Of a DNA stretch of 64,000 nt, positions 1 through 9,610 are shown one piece after another. Numbering within the stretch: the stretch's first letter is position 1; the number at the start of each line of letters is the position of its first letter. The notes under the pieces were generated by a model. The model had not been told where the DNA came from and searched no databases. It saw only the letters and a program-made list of their open reading frames with translations. The position numbers were made by a program, and so were the translations under genes. The DNA is from VXPQ01 sp964608315. Lineage in GTDB: Bacteria; Bacteroidota; Rhodothermia; Rhodothermales; VXPQ01. Location: assembly GCA_964608315.1 (NCBI GenBank), contig CAZSNF010000019.1, forward strand, positions 1 through 64,000. The letters are read 5' to 3'.

Positions 1-263
1 CTCTCGGCGAGAGTGGTCATGTTCGTTGGGTGGGCGTGCAAAAGGCAGTCATGCGGCCGAAGCGCGACGCATGGGCGCGCAAGGGCGCATACCGACAATG
101 TACGGCATTGCCATACACTTGTCAAGTACCCTGCAAGGATACGGAATGCTTTTTCCAATGTCAAGTAGGAATTTCGCACTCTAAACAAACAGAGTCAAGC
201 CCTGTTCCAATTTTTTTTTCAACAGGGGGCGTAATTATGCAGGAATCTGGGGCAATCCACCCT

Positions 264-3200
264 TCATCTCGCCAGGATCATGGTCTGCACACGCCGCTCC
301 CCGGCCGTTTCAAGCCGGTATACATACGCTCCGCTGGAGAGTTCCCCCGCCGCGAAACGAACCCGATGACGGCCCGCCGGCTGCAAACCGTCCACGAGAC
401 GAGCGACTTCCCTGCCCAGCAGGTCGTACACGACCAGGCGCACGGATTCCGCTCGCGGCAACGTATACTCAATAATCGTCTCCGGGTTGAAGGGATTCGG
501 ATAATTCCTTGAAAGTTTCACAGAACCGGGGAGTTCCTCGCGCCCGACGGAGGTATAGACGGCCCCGTAGGGCAACGCCGGAAGCGCAGGGATTTCGAAG
601 CCGGGGTCCGTACTCGTTATATATATGACCGTCTCGTAGGGCGGCACGGTCACCTCGAACGCCCCCGCATGCGACGCGAGGGTGTCCGCAAAAATATCGT
701 AATACGGAATGGGGCCGGGGGCCGACATCTCGACATGGGGACCCGGATCGACCGTAATAGTGCGCGCCACAGACGAAAAATTGACCAGCACGAGGGCGTT
801 TTCGTCCTCCCGGGGACGGACGTAGCCGTACGCGCCGCGCGTCGTCAGCGTACGGAGCGCCTGCGAGCCGAACGCAGGAAACCGGGCGCGGGCATGCGCC
901 AGACGCTGGTAATGCCGGGCGAATTCGCGGTTGCGGGCCGTGTTCCAGTTCACGGGCGCGCGCCTCGGGTCCGATCCCCCGCGGAAAGCCACTTCCTGTC
1001 CCTGGTACACCATGGGCACCCCGGTGGCGGTAAGCAAAAATCCCGCGAGCGGAAACAGCCGGTCGAGGCTGGAGGCGTACAGCGCGGCGATGCGCGGTTC
1101 GTCGTGATTCTCCAGAAAACGAAAATAGCGGGCGTTCGGGCCGGGATAAAAATCGTTGTTGCGCGCATACCGGTCGTACTCGGCGAGCCGTCCGTAGCCG
1201 CCGCGCACGGCGTTATGATAAAAAGGCCAGTCGTAGCCCGCGTCGATCCCCCCCTCGAAACGCGTACCGTGCAAGGCGTCGGCGTAGTAGACCTCCGTGC
1301 CCGGACCCGTCCCCACAATCTCCCCAAGCAGCCATGCGTCCGGCTTCAGGCGCTTCATGAGCGTACGGATGGGCCGCCCGAAACGCTCCGGCCCGTAGCG
1401 TCGCCAGGGACCCCAGTATACGTCCAGCCGCCAGCCGTCTATATCGAATTCGTTCACCCAGAACGCCAGCGCGTCGAGCATTTCGGCTTGCAGGTCGTCG
1501 TCGTTCCAGTCCAGATTCGCCAGATCTCCGAAGCCCTGGTATTTGTAGTAACCGCCCCCGGGCTGCCGGACCTCGGTCAGATTCGCCCCCCGGTTGTCGA
1601 GCCCGAGGCTGTGGGAGCTGGGCTCCGTCTGCAAATAATCCCCGTACGGACCGCCGTTGCGCAGGCTGGCGACCCACGGGTGCGCCGGGGACACATGGCT
1701 GGGCGTAATATCCATAATGATGCGTATGCCGAGCTCGTGCGCCCGCGCTACGAGGGCCTTGAAATCCGCGTTCGCGCCCAGACGGGGATCGACCCGGTAG
1801 AAATCGATGATGTTGTAGCCCCCGGAAACCTGGTCCATCACCTGATTGTGCATGATCGGCATGAACCAGATGGCGTTGAAGCCCATCTGAGCGATGTAGT
1901 CCAGTTCGCCGGCGATTTCGCGAAGGCGGCTGCCCGGATTCGCGGAGGTTCCGGAGGCTTCCGGCCCGAAACTGAAGGGAAATATCTCGTAGACCACCGC
2001 ATTGCGGACCCAGGAAGCGGTTTCCTCGTAGCGCATTTGCCGCGCCGTACCGTCTTCCTCGATCACGACGGCGACGCGGCGGCGGAATACTTCGCCCGGA
2101 TAGTCGGAGCGACGGAAAAAAAGATTGAAGTACGCTTCCCCGGGGCCGTTGGCCACGCCGATCACGGAAAAACCGCCGGGAACGTTTCCTGTGCCCACCC
2201 ACGTTACGTCCGCGGTGTCGAACGGGTCGGAAGGCGCGGGAAACACAAGTTCGACGGAAACGATCACGGAGTCGCCGGAGGCAACCGGAGCGCCGGGAGC
2301 GTCCGCAAACGCAAGGAAAACCTTTTCGCTGCTCCCGGAGAGGGTAAAGACAATCTCGACGGAGCCGGTTACGGACACGTCGAACACGTCGATATCCAGC
2401 GGATGCAGGCGGCGCGTGACCGTAATCGGATCGGAAACCAGCGACTGCCCGTCCAGATCGAGGCGCAGCTGGAATTCGTTGGCGCCCAGCTCGAGCGACG
2501 GCATGGCGTGCGCCTCTCCGTCCGTTACGGGAACCATCCCGACTTCTTCCCCGCCCCGCAGGAGCGTGACCTGCGTAATGTTCGGGTCTATGGCGCCGTC
2601 GAGGCCTGTTACGCGGGCGCGGAGGGAGGCTTGTTCCTTGACCGTGGAAAAGGACGGCCCCACCCACTCGACCGGAGCGAGCACACGGCCTATCTCGGCT
2701 TCGACGCGGCGGCCCGCCTGATCGGTAGCCGCTATGCGGAACTGCGCGCCGGGAGGAATGCGGCGGGCGGGCTCGACCCGGAAAATCCCTGTGTCGGGGT
2801 CGTAATAGTCCAGACCGTCGGCATATTCGACGCCATTGATATGGTATGCAATGGATGCGAACGCCTGCGTGGAGAAAAGCCCGGCGGAGAAAGCCCCGTT
2901 GTCGATCTCCTGGGCGGGCTGGAAAATCATGGGGTCCGTTACGGTGAGCACCGAATTGTTGTTGTCCGCCGGATTGGATCGGGGATTCAACGGGTCGGTG
3001 AGCCAGACGCAATCGTTGCCTGCAATGTCGCGATGGACCTGCACCTTGTATTCGTACGTCTCGCCGATTTCGAGAGGGATCGCGTACCGCCAGTAGCGAT
3101 CGAACCGCACGAACGACATGGCCGAGGCGTGGCCTTCCTCGATGCAGGAGGAGCCTGCCCGGTACGGCGCGCCCCAGCCATTGAATACGCCGGGCAGAAA

Positions 3201-3392
3201 GGCGCGCTCGGCGAAAACATCGTCGGGGACGTAGCGAAACGTTACGGGAAGGGTTTGGGCCTGGGTTTGGGCCTCAGTTCGGGCCCGGGTTTGCGACGGG
3301 TCTTGCGCGGAGGCGACATGCGGTCCGGGGCCTGCCCAGGCAAGGGCGAGGATCGGGGAACACAGGCTGAGCAGGCGAAGGAGTCGGCGCAT
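264..3392 (-). CDS. Secreted GH13 alpha-amylase family protein with T9SS sorting domain
   Basis: Likely hydrolyses alpha-glucans outside the cell or on its surface. The 1042-aa product opens with a signal peptide (about residues 1-29, ending ASAQ) and a low-complexity RTEAQTQAQT stretch. A beta-sandwich region of CBM48/E-set type follows (PGVFNGWG), then further beta domains, and a GH13 barrel from about residue 460. The three GH13 carboxylates are visible: nucleophile Asp in DGWRLDVYW (about 652), acid/base Glu in LLGEIVG (about 692) and Asp in ENHDEPR (about 762). The C-terminus is a Rhodothermota-type T9SS sorting domain (NYPNPFNPET, then YDLLGREVARL). It is the last gene of the minus-strand glycan locus and is separated from the GH53 gene by an AAA/TOPRIM cassette. 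Substrate within GH13 is not resolved. Confidence 0.93.
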   Translation of the reverse strand: MRRLLRLLSLCSPILALAWAGPGPHVASAQDPSQTRARTEAQTQAQTLPVTFRYVPDDVFAERAFLPGVFNGWGAPYRAGSSCIEEGHASAMSFVRFDRYWRYAIPLEIGETYEYKVQVHRDIAGNDCVWLTDPLNPRSNPADNNNSVLTVTDPMIFQPAQEIDNGAFSAGLFSTQAFASIAYHINGVEYADGLDYYDPDTGIFRVEPARRIPPGAQFRIAATDQAGRRVEAEIGRVLAPVEWVGPSFSTVKEQASLRARVTGLDGAIDPNITQVTLLRGGEEVGMVPVTDGEAHAMPSLELGANEFQLRLDLDGQSLVSDPITVTRRLHPLDIDVFDVSVTGSVEIVFTLSGSSEKVFLAFADAPGAPVASGDSVIVSVELVFPAPSDPFDTADVTWVGTGNVPGGFSVIGVANGPGEAYFNLFFRRSDYPGEVFRRRVAVVIEEDGTARQMRYEETASWVRNAVVYEIFPFSFGPEASGTSANPGSRLREIAGELDYIAQMGFNAIWFMPIMHNQVMDQVSGGYNIIDFYRVDPRLGANADFKALVARAHELGIRIIMDITPSHVSPAHPWVASLRNGGPYGDYLQTEPSSHSLGLDNRGANLTEVRQPGGGYYKYQGFGDLANLDWNDDDLQAEMLDALAFWVNEFDIDGWRLDVYWGPWRRYGPERFGRPIRTLMKRLKPDAWLLGEIVGTGPGTEVYYADALHGTRFEGGIDAGYDWPFYHNAVRGGYGRLAEYDRYARNNDFYPGPNARYFRFLENHDEPRIAALYASSLDRLFPLAGFLLTATGVPMVYQGQEVAFRGGSDPRRAPVNWNTARNREFARHYQRLAHARARFPAFGSQALRTLTTRGAYGYVRPREDENALVLVNFSSVARTITVDPGPHVEMSAPGPIPYYDIFADTLASHAGAFEVTVPPYETVIYITSTDPGFEIPALPALPYGAVYTSVGREELPGSVKLSRNYPNPFNPETIIEYTLPRAESVRLVVYDLLGREVARLVDGLQPAGRHRVRFAAGELSSGAYVYRLETAGERRVQTMILAR

Positions 3393-3413
3393 TACGGCGT
3401 GGATTATGGAAGA

Positions 3414-3974
3414 TCACGGAAAACGGGTCTTCAGGCGTTCGTAGTCCTTGCAAGCGGCTGTCAGGGATGCGGGGGCCGGCTGTCGCAATGCATTTTGCTG
3501 GCACATGTCCAGCAGCTTATCGACATACGGCGCGCAATCCCGCGCTTTATGCAAGCCCAAATGCGGATATTTTGTCTCTTCGTCGACCGTTTCGCCGTCA
3601 AGATATGCGAGCCAAGTCTCTATTGCGCGCACAGGAACGAATACGTATGCGGGGTCGTCCGGTTGTTTGGCAGGTACACCCGCATTGTCGCATTCCTGTT
3701 CGAACTGCCTCATACGCCCACTGGCGCCTGTGGCGTCGCCATCCACTATGACAATCAACGCAACCCCTGCATGAGATCCCCGATACTGGTCGAGGAATCG
3801 GGAAAATTTCTTCACGACAAAATCAGCCCCCGAGCCCCGGCCTTTGGGAGATTTTATCACTCGCATATCCCGTACCGAACGACCAAGCGCCTTTTTGCAA
3901 AAACTCCGCGCAAACGCTTCGTGCTGCGCATCCTCGCACAGCACCGTAATCGCCACCCTTCTGCGCCCACTCAT
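3414..3974 (-). CDS. TOPRIM-fold DUF4276-like protein, partner of the AAA ATPase
   Basis: A 186-aa protein with the layout of DUF4276/TOPRIM-like nucleases: an acidic motif VLCEDAQHE (Glu14, Glu19), a hydrophobic strand ending in the metal-binding pair VDGDA (Asp78, Asp80), and the IETWL motif (Glu119) typical of the family. Metal-dependent nucleic-acid cleavage is inferred from the fold, not shown. I chose the ATG at 3974 because it overlaps the stop of the upstream ATPase gene as ATGA, which implies translational coupling; the TTG nine bases upstream is less likely. ATPase + TOPRIM pairs are a recurring layout in anti-phage systems (OLD class 2, Gabija, PARIS), but I cannot assign this pair to a named system. 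Confidence 0.72.
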   Translation of the reverse strand: MSGRRRVAITVLCEDAQHEAFARSFCKKALGRSVRDMRVIKSPKGRGSGADFVVKKFSRFLDQYRGSHAGVALIVIVDGDATGASGRMRQFEQECDNAGVPAKQPDDPAYVFVPVRAIETWLAYLDGETVDEETKYPHLGLHKARDCAPYVDKLLDMCQQNALRQPAPASLTAACKDYERLKTRFP

Positions 3975-5083
3975 TTCTCCCAACCGCTGGCGACGATTTC
4001 AGACAAGGCAAGACCATTGGAAAGCAGAGCCGGATCCAAACGTTCCGCCGTGGCAGCTCCATATTTTTGCTCCAGCAATACGCCGCATTCTCCGCCAAGG
4101 TAGTCGATCAATTCTGGATGATGCGAGCAAACGACGGCCTGTCTGAGCGTATCGCCGCAAGCTTCCGACAAATTAACCAGCCACGGCTGTATCTCCGCCA
4201 GCGCCACATAGTTATCCGGCTCGTCCACAAAGAGGGTATAGCCCTGTCCTTCCGTGAGGTGAAGCAACCCGTACAGCGCAATAAGCGCGCGTTGCCCGTC
4301 GGATAATTCACTGAAATGAATCCTGAAATCATCCGCCGCGTCTTGCCTGAAGGATATCCTCAACGCGCGCGACTCCACTCCCAGACGATCCAGATGTATG
4401 GCCTCGAACCCGTCGATCACTTCGCGCAATGCCTCCGTAAACGGATGAGCCAGATGCGCCTGCTCCTGTACCATGCTGCGGTACCAGTCGGCAAAGTTGG
4501 CGCCGTCGCGCGAGAGAAACACATCCTCGCTCGTGGATTCCGCGCGAAACAGCGGCGGAATCAGGCTGCACACAATCACTTTATGGATAAAGTTGATAAA
4601 ATTCGTCAAGCGCGTATTGCTCGGTCCCGGAACCACACGGGCCAACTGGGATTCCGACCAATCCTGGGTAAACACGGGTCCGTATTCATGATCGTCGTTG
4701 TACAGTTGTACGGCGCCCTCTTTGAATTCAAACAGAGGACGGTCGCCCACGCTCAGCCGCTCCAGCATAATACGAGCACGCCCTATCATCTTGTCGTCGT
4801 GCTGTATCTCCAACCTGTAATCGAACGTATCTTCATCGAGAGCGACACGCAACGCAACGACTTGCTCCCGACGGGTTTGCCACCGTGTCAAACTACTCAA
4901 GGGAAACGCTTCTTTATCGGTAACCCTGACTCCTTCGGTCAGAAGTTTCCGCACGGCAATGACCACATCCAGCACGGACGATTTCCCCGATCCGTTTGCG
5001 CCCAGCAGCAAGGTCAATTCTTCAAGCTTCAGCTCGAAATCAACCAGACACTTGTAATTGTCTACATACAGCCGTTCAACCAT
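3971..5083 (-). CDS. AAA/SMC-like ATPase of a two-gene ATPase-TOPRIM cassette
   Basis: A 370-aa ABC/SMC-type ATPase. It begins with the usual strand-strand pattern (VERLYVDNYKCLVDFEL) and a Walker A GANGSGKS (residues 28-35). A signature-like LSDGQRALIAL lies near 258, a Walker B FVDEPDN at 285-291, and an H-loop CSHHPE near 319-324. No TOPRIM domain is fused to it; that function is in the overlapping next gene. It is preceded by a near-consensus sigma70-type promoter and sits between the GH53 and GH13 genes of a glycan locus, so it looks like a separately transcribed insertion. Role in defence is inferred from architecture and context. Confidence 0.8.
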   Translation of the reverse strand: MVERLYVDNYKCLVDFELKLEELTLLLGANGSGKSSVLDVVIAVRKLLTEGVRVTDKEAFPLSSLTRWQTRREQVVALRVALDEDTFDYRLEIQHDDKMIGRARIMLERLSVGDRPLFEFKEGAVQLYNDDHEYGPVFTQDWSESQLARVVPGPSNTRLTNFINFIHKVIVCSLIPPLFRAESTSEDVFLSRDGANFADWYRSMVQEQAHLAHPFTEALREVIDGFEAIHLDRLGVESRALRISFRQDAADDFRIHFSELSDGQRALIALYGLLHLTEGQGYTLFVDEPDNYVALAEIQPWLVNLSEACGDTLRQAVVCSHHPELIDYLGGECGVLLEQKYGAATAERLDPALLSNGLALSEIVASGWEK

Positions 5084-5189
5084 TTTCGACTCCTTGTTGC
5101 ATCCATCGGAAGCGATCAGGAAAGAACTCCTGTGTCTGCGCGTCTCCTTGATTGCGGATCATTGCACCGTTTGCAAGCTTGCATTCGCA

Positions 5190-5219
5190 ATCATACGCTA
5201 CAGGACATGTCTTTGTCAA
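5190..5219 (-). promoter_or_regulatory. Sigma70-like promoter for the AAA/TOPRIM cassette
   Basis: On the minus strand TTGACA (5219-5214) is followed after 18 bases by TATGAT (5195-5190), about 107 bases before the ATPase start codon. This is close to the general bacterial consensus rather than the TTTG/TAnnTTTG boxes known from Bacteroidota. Seen by eye only. Confidence 0.5.
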
Positions 5220-5251
5220 ATGACGAACGCCGTTTTTTCATTACGCAGCGC

Positions 5252-6718
5252 TTATTTCGCCAGGATCATGGGGCGGACCAGGACGCGGTCGGCAGTTTCG
5301 AGGCGGTACAGGTACATGCCGCTCGGCAATCCGGAACCGTCGAAGCGGGCCTCGTGGCGCCCCGCAGGCCGAACGCCGTCTGCGAGGCGGGCCACTTCCC
5401 TGCCCGTCAGGTCGTACGCCGCAAGCCGCACCGGAGCCGCCTCGGGCAACGCATACCGGATGATGGTCTGCGGATTGAAGGGGTTCGGGTAATTTCCGGA
5501 AAGCTCCGCGGAACGGGGTTGCTCCTTGCGCTCCGCCGACGTGGGGAGGCCGGGAGAGGGCGCCGTGCGTCCTTCGGGAAAATCGTAGGCGTGATTCAGA
5601 AAATCGATGGCCGGCAGCGCCTCGTTGCCCCGGTTGAAATCGAAAAAGGTTGCGTTCTCCCAGTGCGAGCCCTGGCCCCAGAGCGTGGAGCAGGGCGTGG
5701 AAATCCAGGCGGGTTCCCAGTAAACAACGCCTCCGCCTCCGCCGTCGAACACCGCCTGCGTCATATCCACGAGGTACGCTTTCTGCCCGGCGGGCGTGGC
5801 GGGATAGCCCGGCTCCAGGGCGTCCCGGCCCAGAATGTTGTTCGCGGGGTCCGCGCCGGCCAGTGTCCAGGGATAGGCCGCCTCCGCCACCAGCAGGTCG
5901 CGGGGGGCGAACCGGGAAACCAGCGCTTCAATGCGGTCCGACAAGTCCGACAGCGGGACGGAAGACCACCGGGAATAGTAGGAAACGCCCAATATATCGT
6001 AGTCCTCGACGCCCGCGCGGGCGGCTTCCGTAAACCAGGACATGGCGTGTTCGGGCTGCGCCACGTGCAGCATGACGTCGATGTGGGCTTCGTGGCGGGC
6101 GGCGGCGTCCCGAACGGCCCGAATGCCCCCTTGCAGCAGTTTGGCGAGCGATTCCCATCGGTCGCGGCTGCCGTGAGGCAGCAGCATGCCCGGGTTGATT
6201 TCGTTGCCGACCTGCACCATTTCAGGAAGCAAGTCTTCCTCTCCGAGTCGATCCAGTACGCGGTACGTATAGGCGTACACCGAATCCCGCATCCCGTCCA
6301 CGGTCAATCCGCTCCAGGCGGCGGGGGGCACTTGTTTGCCGGGATCCGCCCAGTGGTCCGAGTAATGAAAATCCAGCAGCGTCTGCATGCCGGCGGCTTT
6401 GGCCCGGCGAATGGAACGGGCGGCGTCGGAGAAGGCGCTGTATCGGGTCGGGGGAGCGTACCACAGGCGAATGCGCGCAAGATTGGCGCCCCGCTCGCCG
6501 AAAAGTTCAAACGGATCCGTCAACTCCCCGTTTTCGCGGTAGACCCCGCCGCAGTCCTCCATCTCGTTCACGTAGGACAGGTCCGCCCCCAGATACGTCG
6601 GGGTTTGCAAGGTGTCCGGACCCAGGCCGGCCTCCGCATCCGAAGGCGCCCGGGCGCACGCCGCAAGCAGCGCGCACGACGCGACAAGCATCCAGCCTTT
6701 TCTCATAAGCATGCGCAT
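5252..6718 (-). CDS. GH53 arabinogalactan endo-beta-1,4-galactanase, lipoprotein with T9SS domain
   Basis: Predicted to cut beta-1,4-galactan at the cell surface. Starting at the ATG at 6718 the protein is 488 aa and begins with a lipoprotein signal (MLVASCALLAAC lipobox). Upstream in-frame codons encode an Arg-rich stretch and are unlikely to be translated; ATGs at 6712 and 6706 are alternatives. GH53 hallmarks are present: GADLSYVNEME at the mature N-terminus, LARIRLWY, LDFHYSDHWADPGKQ, VQVGNEIN (acid/base Glu) and LLVAEAAYPWT (nucleophile Glu). The C-terminus is a T9SS-type sorting domain (NYPNPFNPQT, YDLTGREVARL), odd alongside a lipobox. It follows the starch-binding-type protein and precedes the ATPase cassette. 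Confidence 0.92.
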   Translation of the reverse strand: MRMLMRKGWMLVASCALLAACARAPSDAEAGLGPDTLQTPTYLGADLSYVNEMEDCGGVYRENGELTDPFELFGERGANLARIRLWYAPPTRYSAFSDAARSIRRAKAAGMQTLLDFHYSDHWADPGKQVPPAAWSGLTVDGMRDSVYAYTYRVLDRLGEEDLLPEMVQVGNEINPGMLLPHGSRDRWESLAKLLQGGIRAVRDAAARHEAHIDVMLHVAQPEHAMSWFTEAARAGVEDYDILGVSYYSRWSSVPLSDLSDRIEALVSRFAPRDLLVAEAAYPWTLAGADPANNILGRDALEPGYPATPAGQKAYLVDMTQAVFDGGGGGVVYWEPAWISTPCSTLWGQGSHWENATFFDFNRGNEALPAIDFLNHAYDFPEGRTAPSPGLPTSAERKEQPRSAELSGNYPNPFNPQTIIRYALPEAAPVRLAAYDLTGREVARLADGVRPAGRHEARFDGSGLPSGMYLYRLETADRVLVRPMILAK

Positions 6719-6956
6719 GGCGATACGGCGTCGGGACGCCTCATGACGACTACGGTTTCCATCCGCGATACGGGCGCGTCGCCCCCGTCGCGCATTACAA
6801 GTTGCGCGGCGCAACCATGACAAGCCTCGCACCAGAGCCTTCGCGGTCCGGAAAACCCGTAAAAACCGGAACGCGGACGACGCGGGGCCGCCTTTCGGCA
6901 AACCGATCCGCACCGCCCGCGTCCGAATGACGTCTTGCGACGTCTGCGTAAATCCG

Positions 6957-9002
6957 TTACTTCATCAGGGTCATGCGCTGCGTCAACGCCTTGCCGGGCG
7001 TTTCGAGGCGGTACAGGTACACGCCGCTCGCCAGCCCCGATCCGTCGAATCGCACCTGGTAGTTCGCCGCCTGCTGGACGCCGTCCACGAGGGTGGCCAC
7101 TTCGCGGCCCAGCATGTCATAGACCTTGAGCGTCACATGGAGCGTCTGGTCAATGGCGTATTCGAACGTGGTAACGGGATTGAACGGATTCGGGTAGTTC
7201 GCCCCAAGCGTCACCTGCGTGGGCAGTTCGGCGTTCGTCGGCTCCACGGACGTAGGGGTAGCAGGATTCTGCTCGAACGGGAGCACCCCTTCTTCCTGGA
7301 ACGTATCCTCCTCGAACGCGAACGCGGCGGGCCAGGACCCGTCGGCGTTCGGCACGATATACCGGACCCGGTTCCGGCCCAGGTCGGCGAAGCCGCCGCC
7401 CATCTCGCCGGCCTCCGTCGCCGGCTTCTCATCCGGGTTGATGTACTGGTACTTGTACTGGAGGCCGCTGTACGTGCCGAGCGCAACGCCGTTGCGCTCC
7501 ACGCCCCCGATCGCCACGGTGGCGGAGTACACGTTGTCTCCGTCGGGATCGAGCAGATACAGCCGACCGTCGTCCCGCCAGGCGTCGTCGTCCTCGCGGG
7601 GCAGGTTCATGGTGAACCGCCAGATCGCGTCGTTGAAACTCACCACGACAGAGTCCCGCGCGGGATCGAACTGCTCGGTAGCCGTCATGGCCGGGGCCAT
7701 ATCCACGCTCATCGTGAGATTCACGGAAGTTCCGGGGGGAATGATGTTCCCGGACGCAATGTCGTTGAAATACTGCACCCCGAGATCCTGATCTGCGGTC
7801 CCTGCGAAAGTGAACGTCCGGTTCGCGCCCGTCCGGGTGATGGGTTCCTCCCAGCCGCTAACCGGCTCAGCTCCGAAATATTCCCTGAACCTGTCGTCGT
7901 TGAAATTGATGTAGAACTTGTATTCCTGCTCGGCGCCGGACACCAGCGTAAGCACGACCGACTGCTCGAAGGTCGTTTCGCCAGGTACGCGCAGCAACTG
8001 GCATTTATCGGGAATGCTGCAATTCCAGCCATTAAAACCGCCCCGCACTTCGAGAGAATCGCCGTTGGCCAGGTTGAATACGCCGATGTCTTCGAGCGGT
8101 TTGGTGTCCACGGCGAAGAGAACGGAGCCTTCGACGAGCGCCTCCCTGATCGGATCGGTATCGGAAAAATACACCCAGTGCAGCGTCGTGTCCGCTTCCG
8201 GAACGACGAATTTCCGGTTGTCGACGGATTCCCAGCCATCGCTATCCCCTGTAACGACAAACTTGTATTGCTGCTCCATGCCCGCCGAGGAAACCGGGAA
8301 ATACCCCACGCCCGAATACATATCGTAGCCCGGCTTCGTGTCGTCGGCGCTCTCCTTGGCGAGTTTCACGCCCGTCATGGCGTCCCAGGTAAGCAAACTG
8401 CCCAACGCGGGATCGCCGCGCACTTCAACGTTCTGCATTGCGTCGGCGCGGTCGTATCCTTTGGTGGCGCCATCCTCGGTGTACGCGAACACGCGGAACC
8501 AGACCGCAATGCTGTCCATGTGCGCGGCGTCGTAGGGACGCCACTCGTAGCCGTCCGCCTGGTCACCGCCGCTCTTGTTGAAAAAGTGGAGACCCAATTC
8601 GACGTCCCCGGTACCCGGTTCGATGACATGATTGCCTCCATCCTCCCAGTCCGCGTTGTCCAGCGGAGCCCAGAACTTGAACTGGAGACCGCGGTCGTCC
8701 GGAATCTGGAAGGAAACTTTCCAGTAGTCGCCGCCTATGTTCATGGGCTTGAGCGTGGTGTCGTCGCCCCAGTTGATGACGTTGCCGTCGGGCAGCGTGT
8801 TCGCGCCGTCGATACCCCCGTTCGCATCCGTGAGCGTGCCCCGCACCTCTATTTCGTGCATGGCGGTGAGCGTATCCGGCGCCGAGGCCGTGTTCAGGTG
8901 CAGCGTAACGGCGCGCTGCGCAAGCGCATCCTGCACGCCGAAGCCCGCAGCGAAGGCGAGCATAAGAAAAAGCGCAAAGCAGCGTACGATCCGCGCTTTC
9001 AT
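6957..9002 (-). CDS. Secreted multi-domain starch-binding-like surface protein with T9SS domain
   Basis: A 681-aa protein, taken from the ATG at 9002 so that it starts with a clean signal peptide (MKARIVRCFALFLMLAFAAG, ending DALAQ). The ATG at 9020 is nearly as good. The body consists of about four beta-sandwich repeats with the CBM20/E-set look (for example VEVRGGFNGW, QYKFVVTGDSDGWESV, EYKFYINFNDDRF). It ends in a T9SS sorting domain (NYPNPFNPVT, YDMLGREVATL). There is no catalytic motif, so it is probably a SusE/SusF-like glycan-capture protein at the cell surface. It lies beside GH53 and, before the insertions, beside the PorV-like/TonB genes. Confidence 0.82.
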   Translation of the reverse strand: MKARIVRCFALFLMLAFAAGFGVQDALAQRAVTLHLNTASAPDTLTAMHEIEVRGTLTDANGGIDGANTLPDGNVINWGDDTTLKPMNIGGDYWKVSFQIPDDRGLQFKFWAPLDNADWEDGGNHVIEPGTGDVELGLHFFNKSGGDQADGYEWRPYDAAHMDSIAVWFRVFAYTEDGATKGYDRADAMQNVEVRGDPALGSLLTWDAMTGVKLAKESADDTKPGYDMYSGVGYFPVSSAGMEQQYKFVVTGDSDGWESVDNRKFVVPEADTTLHWVYFSDTDPIREALVEGSVLFAVDTKPLEDIGVFNLANGDSLEVRGGFNGWNCSIPDKCQLLRVPGETTFEQSVVLTLVSGAEQEYKFYINFNDDRFREYFGAEPVSGWEEPITRTGANRTFTFAGTADQDLGVQYFNDIASGNIIPPGTSVNLTMSVDMAPAMTATEQFDPARDSVVVSFNDAIWRFTMNLPREDDDAWRDDGRLYLLDPDGDNVYSATVAIGGVERNGVALGTYSGLQYKYQYINPDEKPATEAGEMGGGFADLGRNRVRYIVPNADGSWPAAFAFEEDTFQEEGVLPFEQNPATPTSVEPTNAELPTQVTLGANYPNPFNPVTTFEYAIDQTLHVTLKVYDMLGREVATLVDGVQQAANYQVRFDGSGLASGVYLYRLETPGKALTQRMTLMK

Positions 9003-9610
9003 CGTCGTAAAGACTTGCATGATATATATTATTGTGTGCTGAGGGATAGATATAAACGGTTCGCAAGGAAAGCGGCGCCCTCTGCGCTTGCCGGGGCCCG
9101 CTCCTCCTTGCCTGAATGCTCGCCACAAGGCGCAGCAGACGGAGTTTACAATTTCATAACGGCATTTGCAAATAAAAATTACGGTGAAGAGGCGGCGACC
9201 CGGTTCAGGGCGTTTTTCGGCGGGGGACATGCGGCGCCACATGCAGCCTGATGGCGATGCGAGTCCGGCGATATTTGGCTGTGCAAACCCGGTCCGCCGG
9301 ATTCAGAAAGCGGTTCGGGTTAGCTGGACGGCGTGTCCGGGGATTCATGGCGCAGGATTACGGGTTTGCACCAGGCGAGCCAGCGCGGAAAACGTTCCGC
9401 GGCCAGGCGCCCCCGCAGAGTCCGCGATCCAGACGCGCAAGGCGAAGGCCGTCCTGTCTGCGGCAAGCGCACCTGTACGCGCACCGAAGGGGGTGGAACA
9501 TCGCGTTTCGTTGTCGTACTATTACTTCTTGTGAAGCGTAGCCATGTCAAGCATTCGCTGTAAATCCCTGATTTGAGCGGGACGGAAACGAAGCCCGAAA
9601 AGGCTCCCTT
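9003..9610. other. Gene-free gap between divergent genes
   Basis: About 600 bases between the surface-protein gene (minus) and the OLD-like ATPase gene (plus). It should hold both promoters. An AT-rich stretch lies at about 9018-9060. The rest is GC-rich with no convincing coding frame, tRNA or repeat. Confidence 0.5.

Noticed and set aside
1..20. ATG on the minus strand at 20 reading MTTLAE off the left edge
   Set aside because: Only six codons are visible and no ribosome-binding site is seen; it cannot be called a gene from this window.
669..4103. 1144-aa open frame on the plus strand
   Set aside because: It is the antisense of the GH13 amylase and the DUF4276 gene, Arg/Gly/Val-rich with no domain; an effect of high GC.
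4316..6820. 834-aa plus-strand open frame
   Set aside because: Antisense to the ATPase and GH53 genes, whose motifs are clear on the minus strand.
6927..9251. 774-aa plus-strand open frame
   Set aside because: Antisense to the starch-binding-like protein, which has a signal peptide and a T9SS domain.
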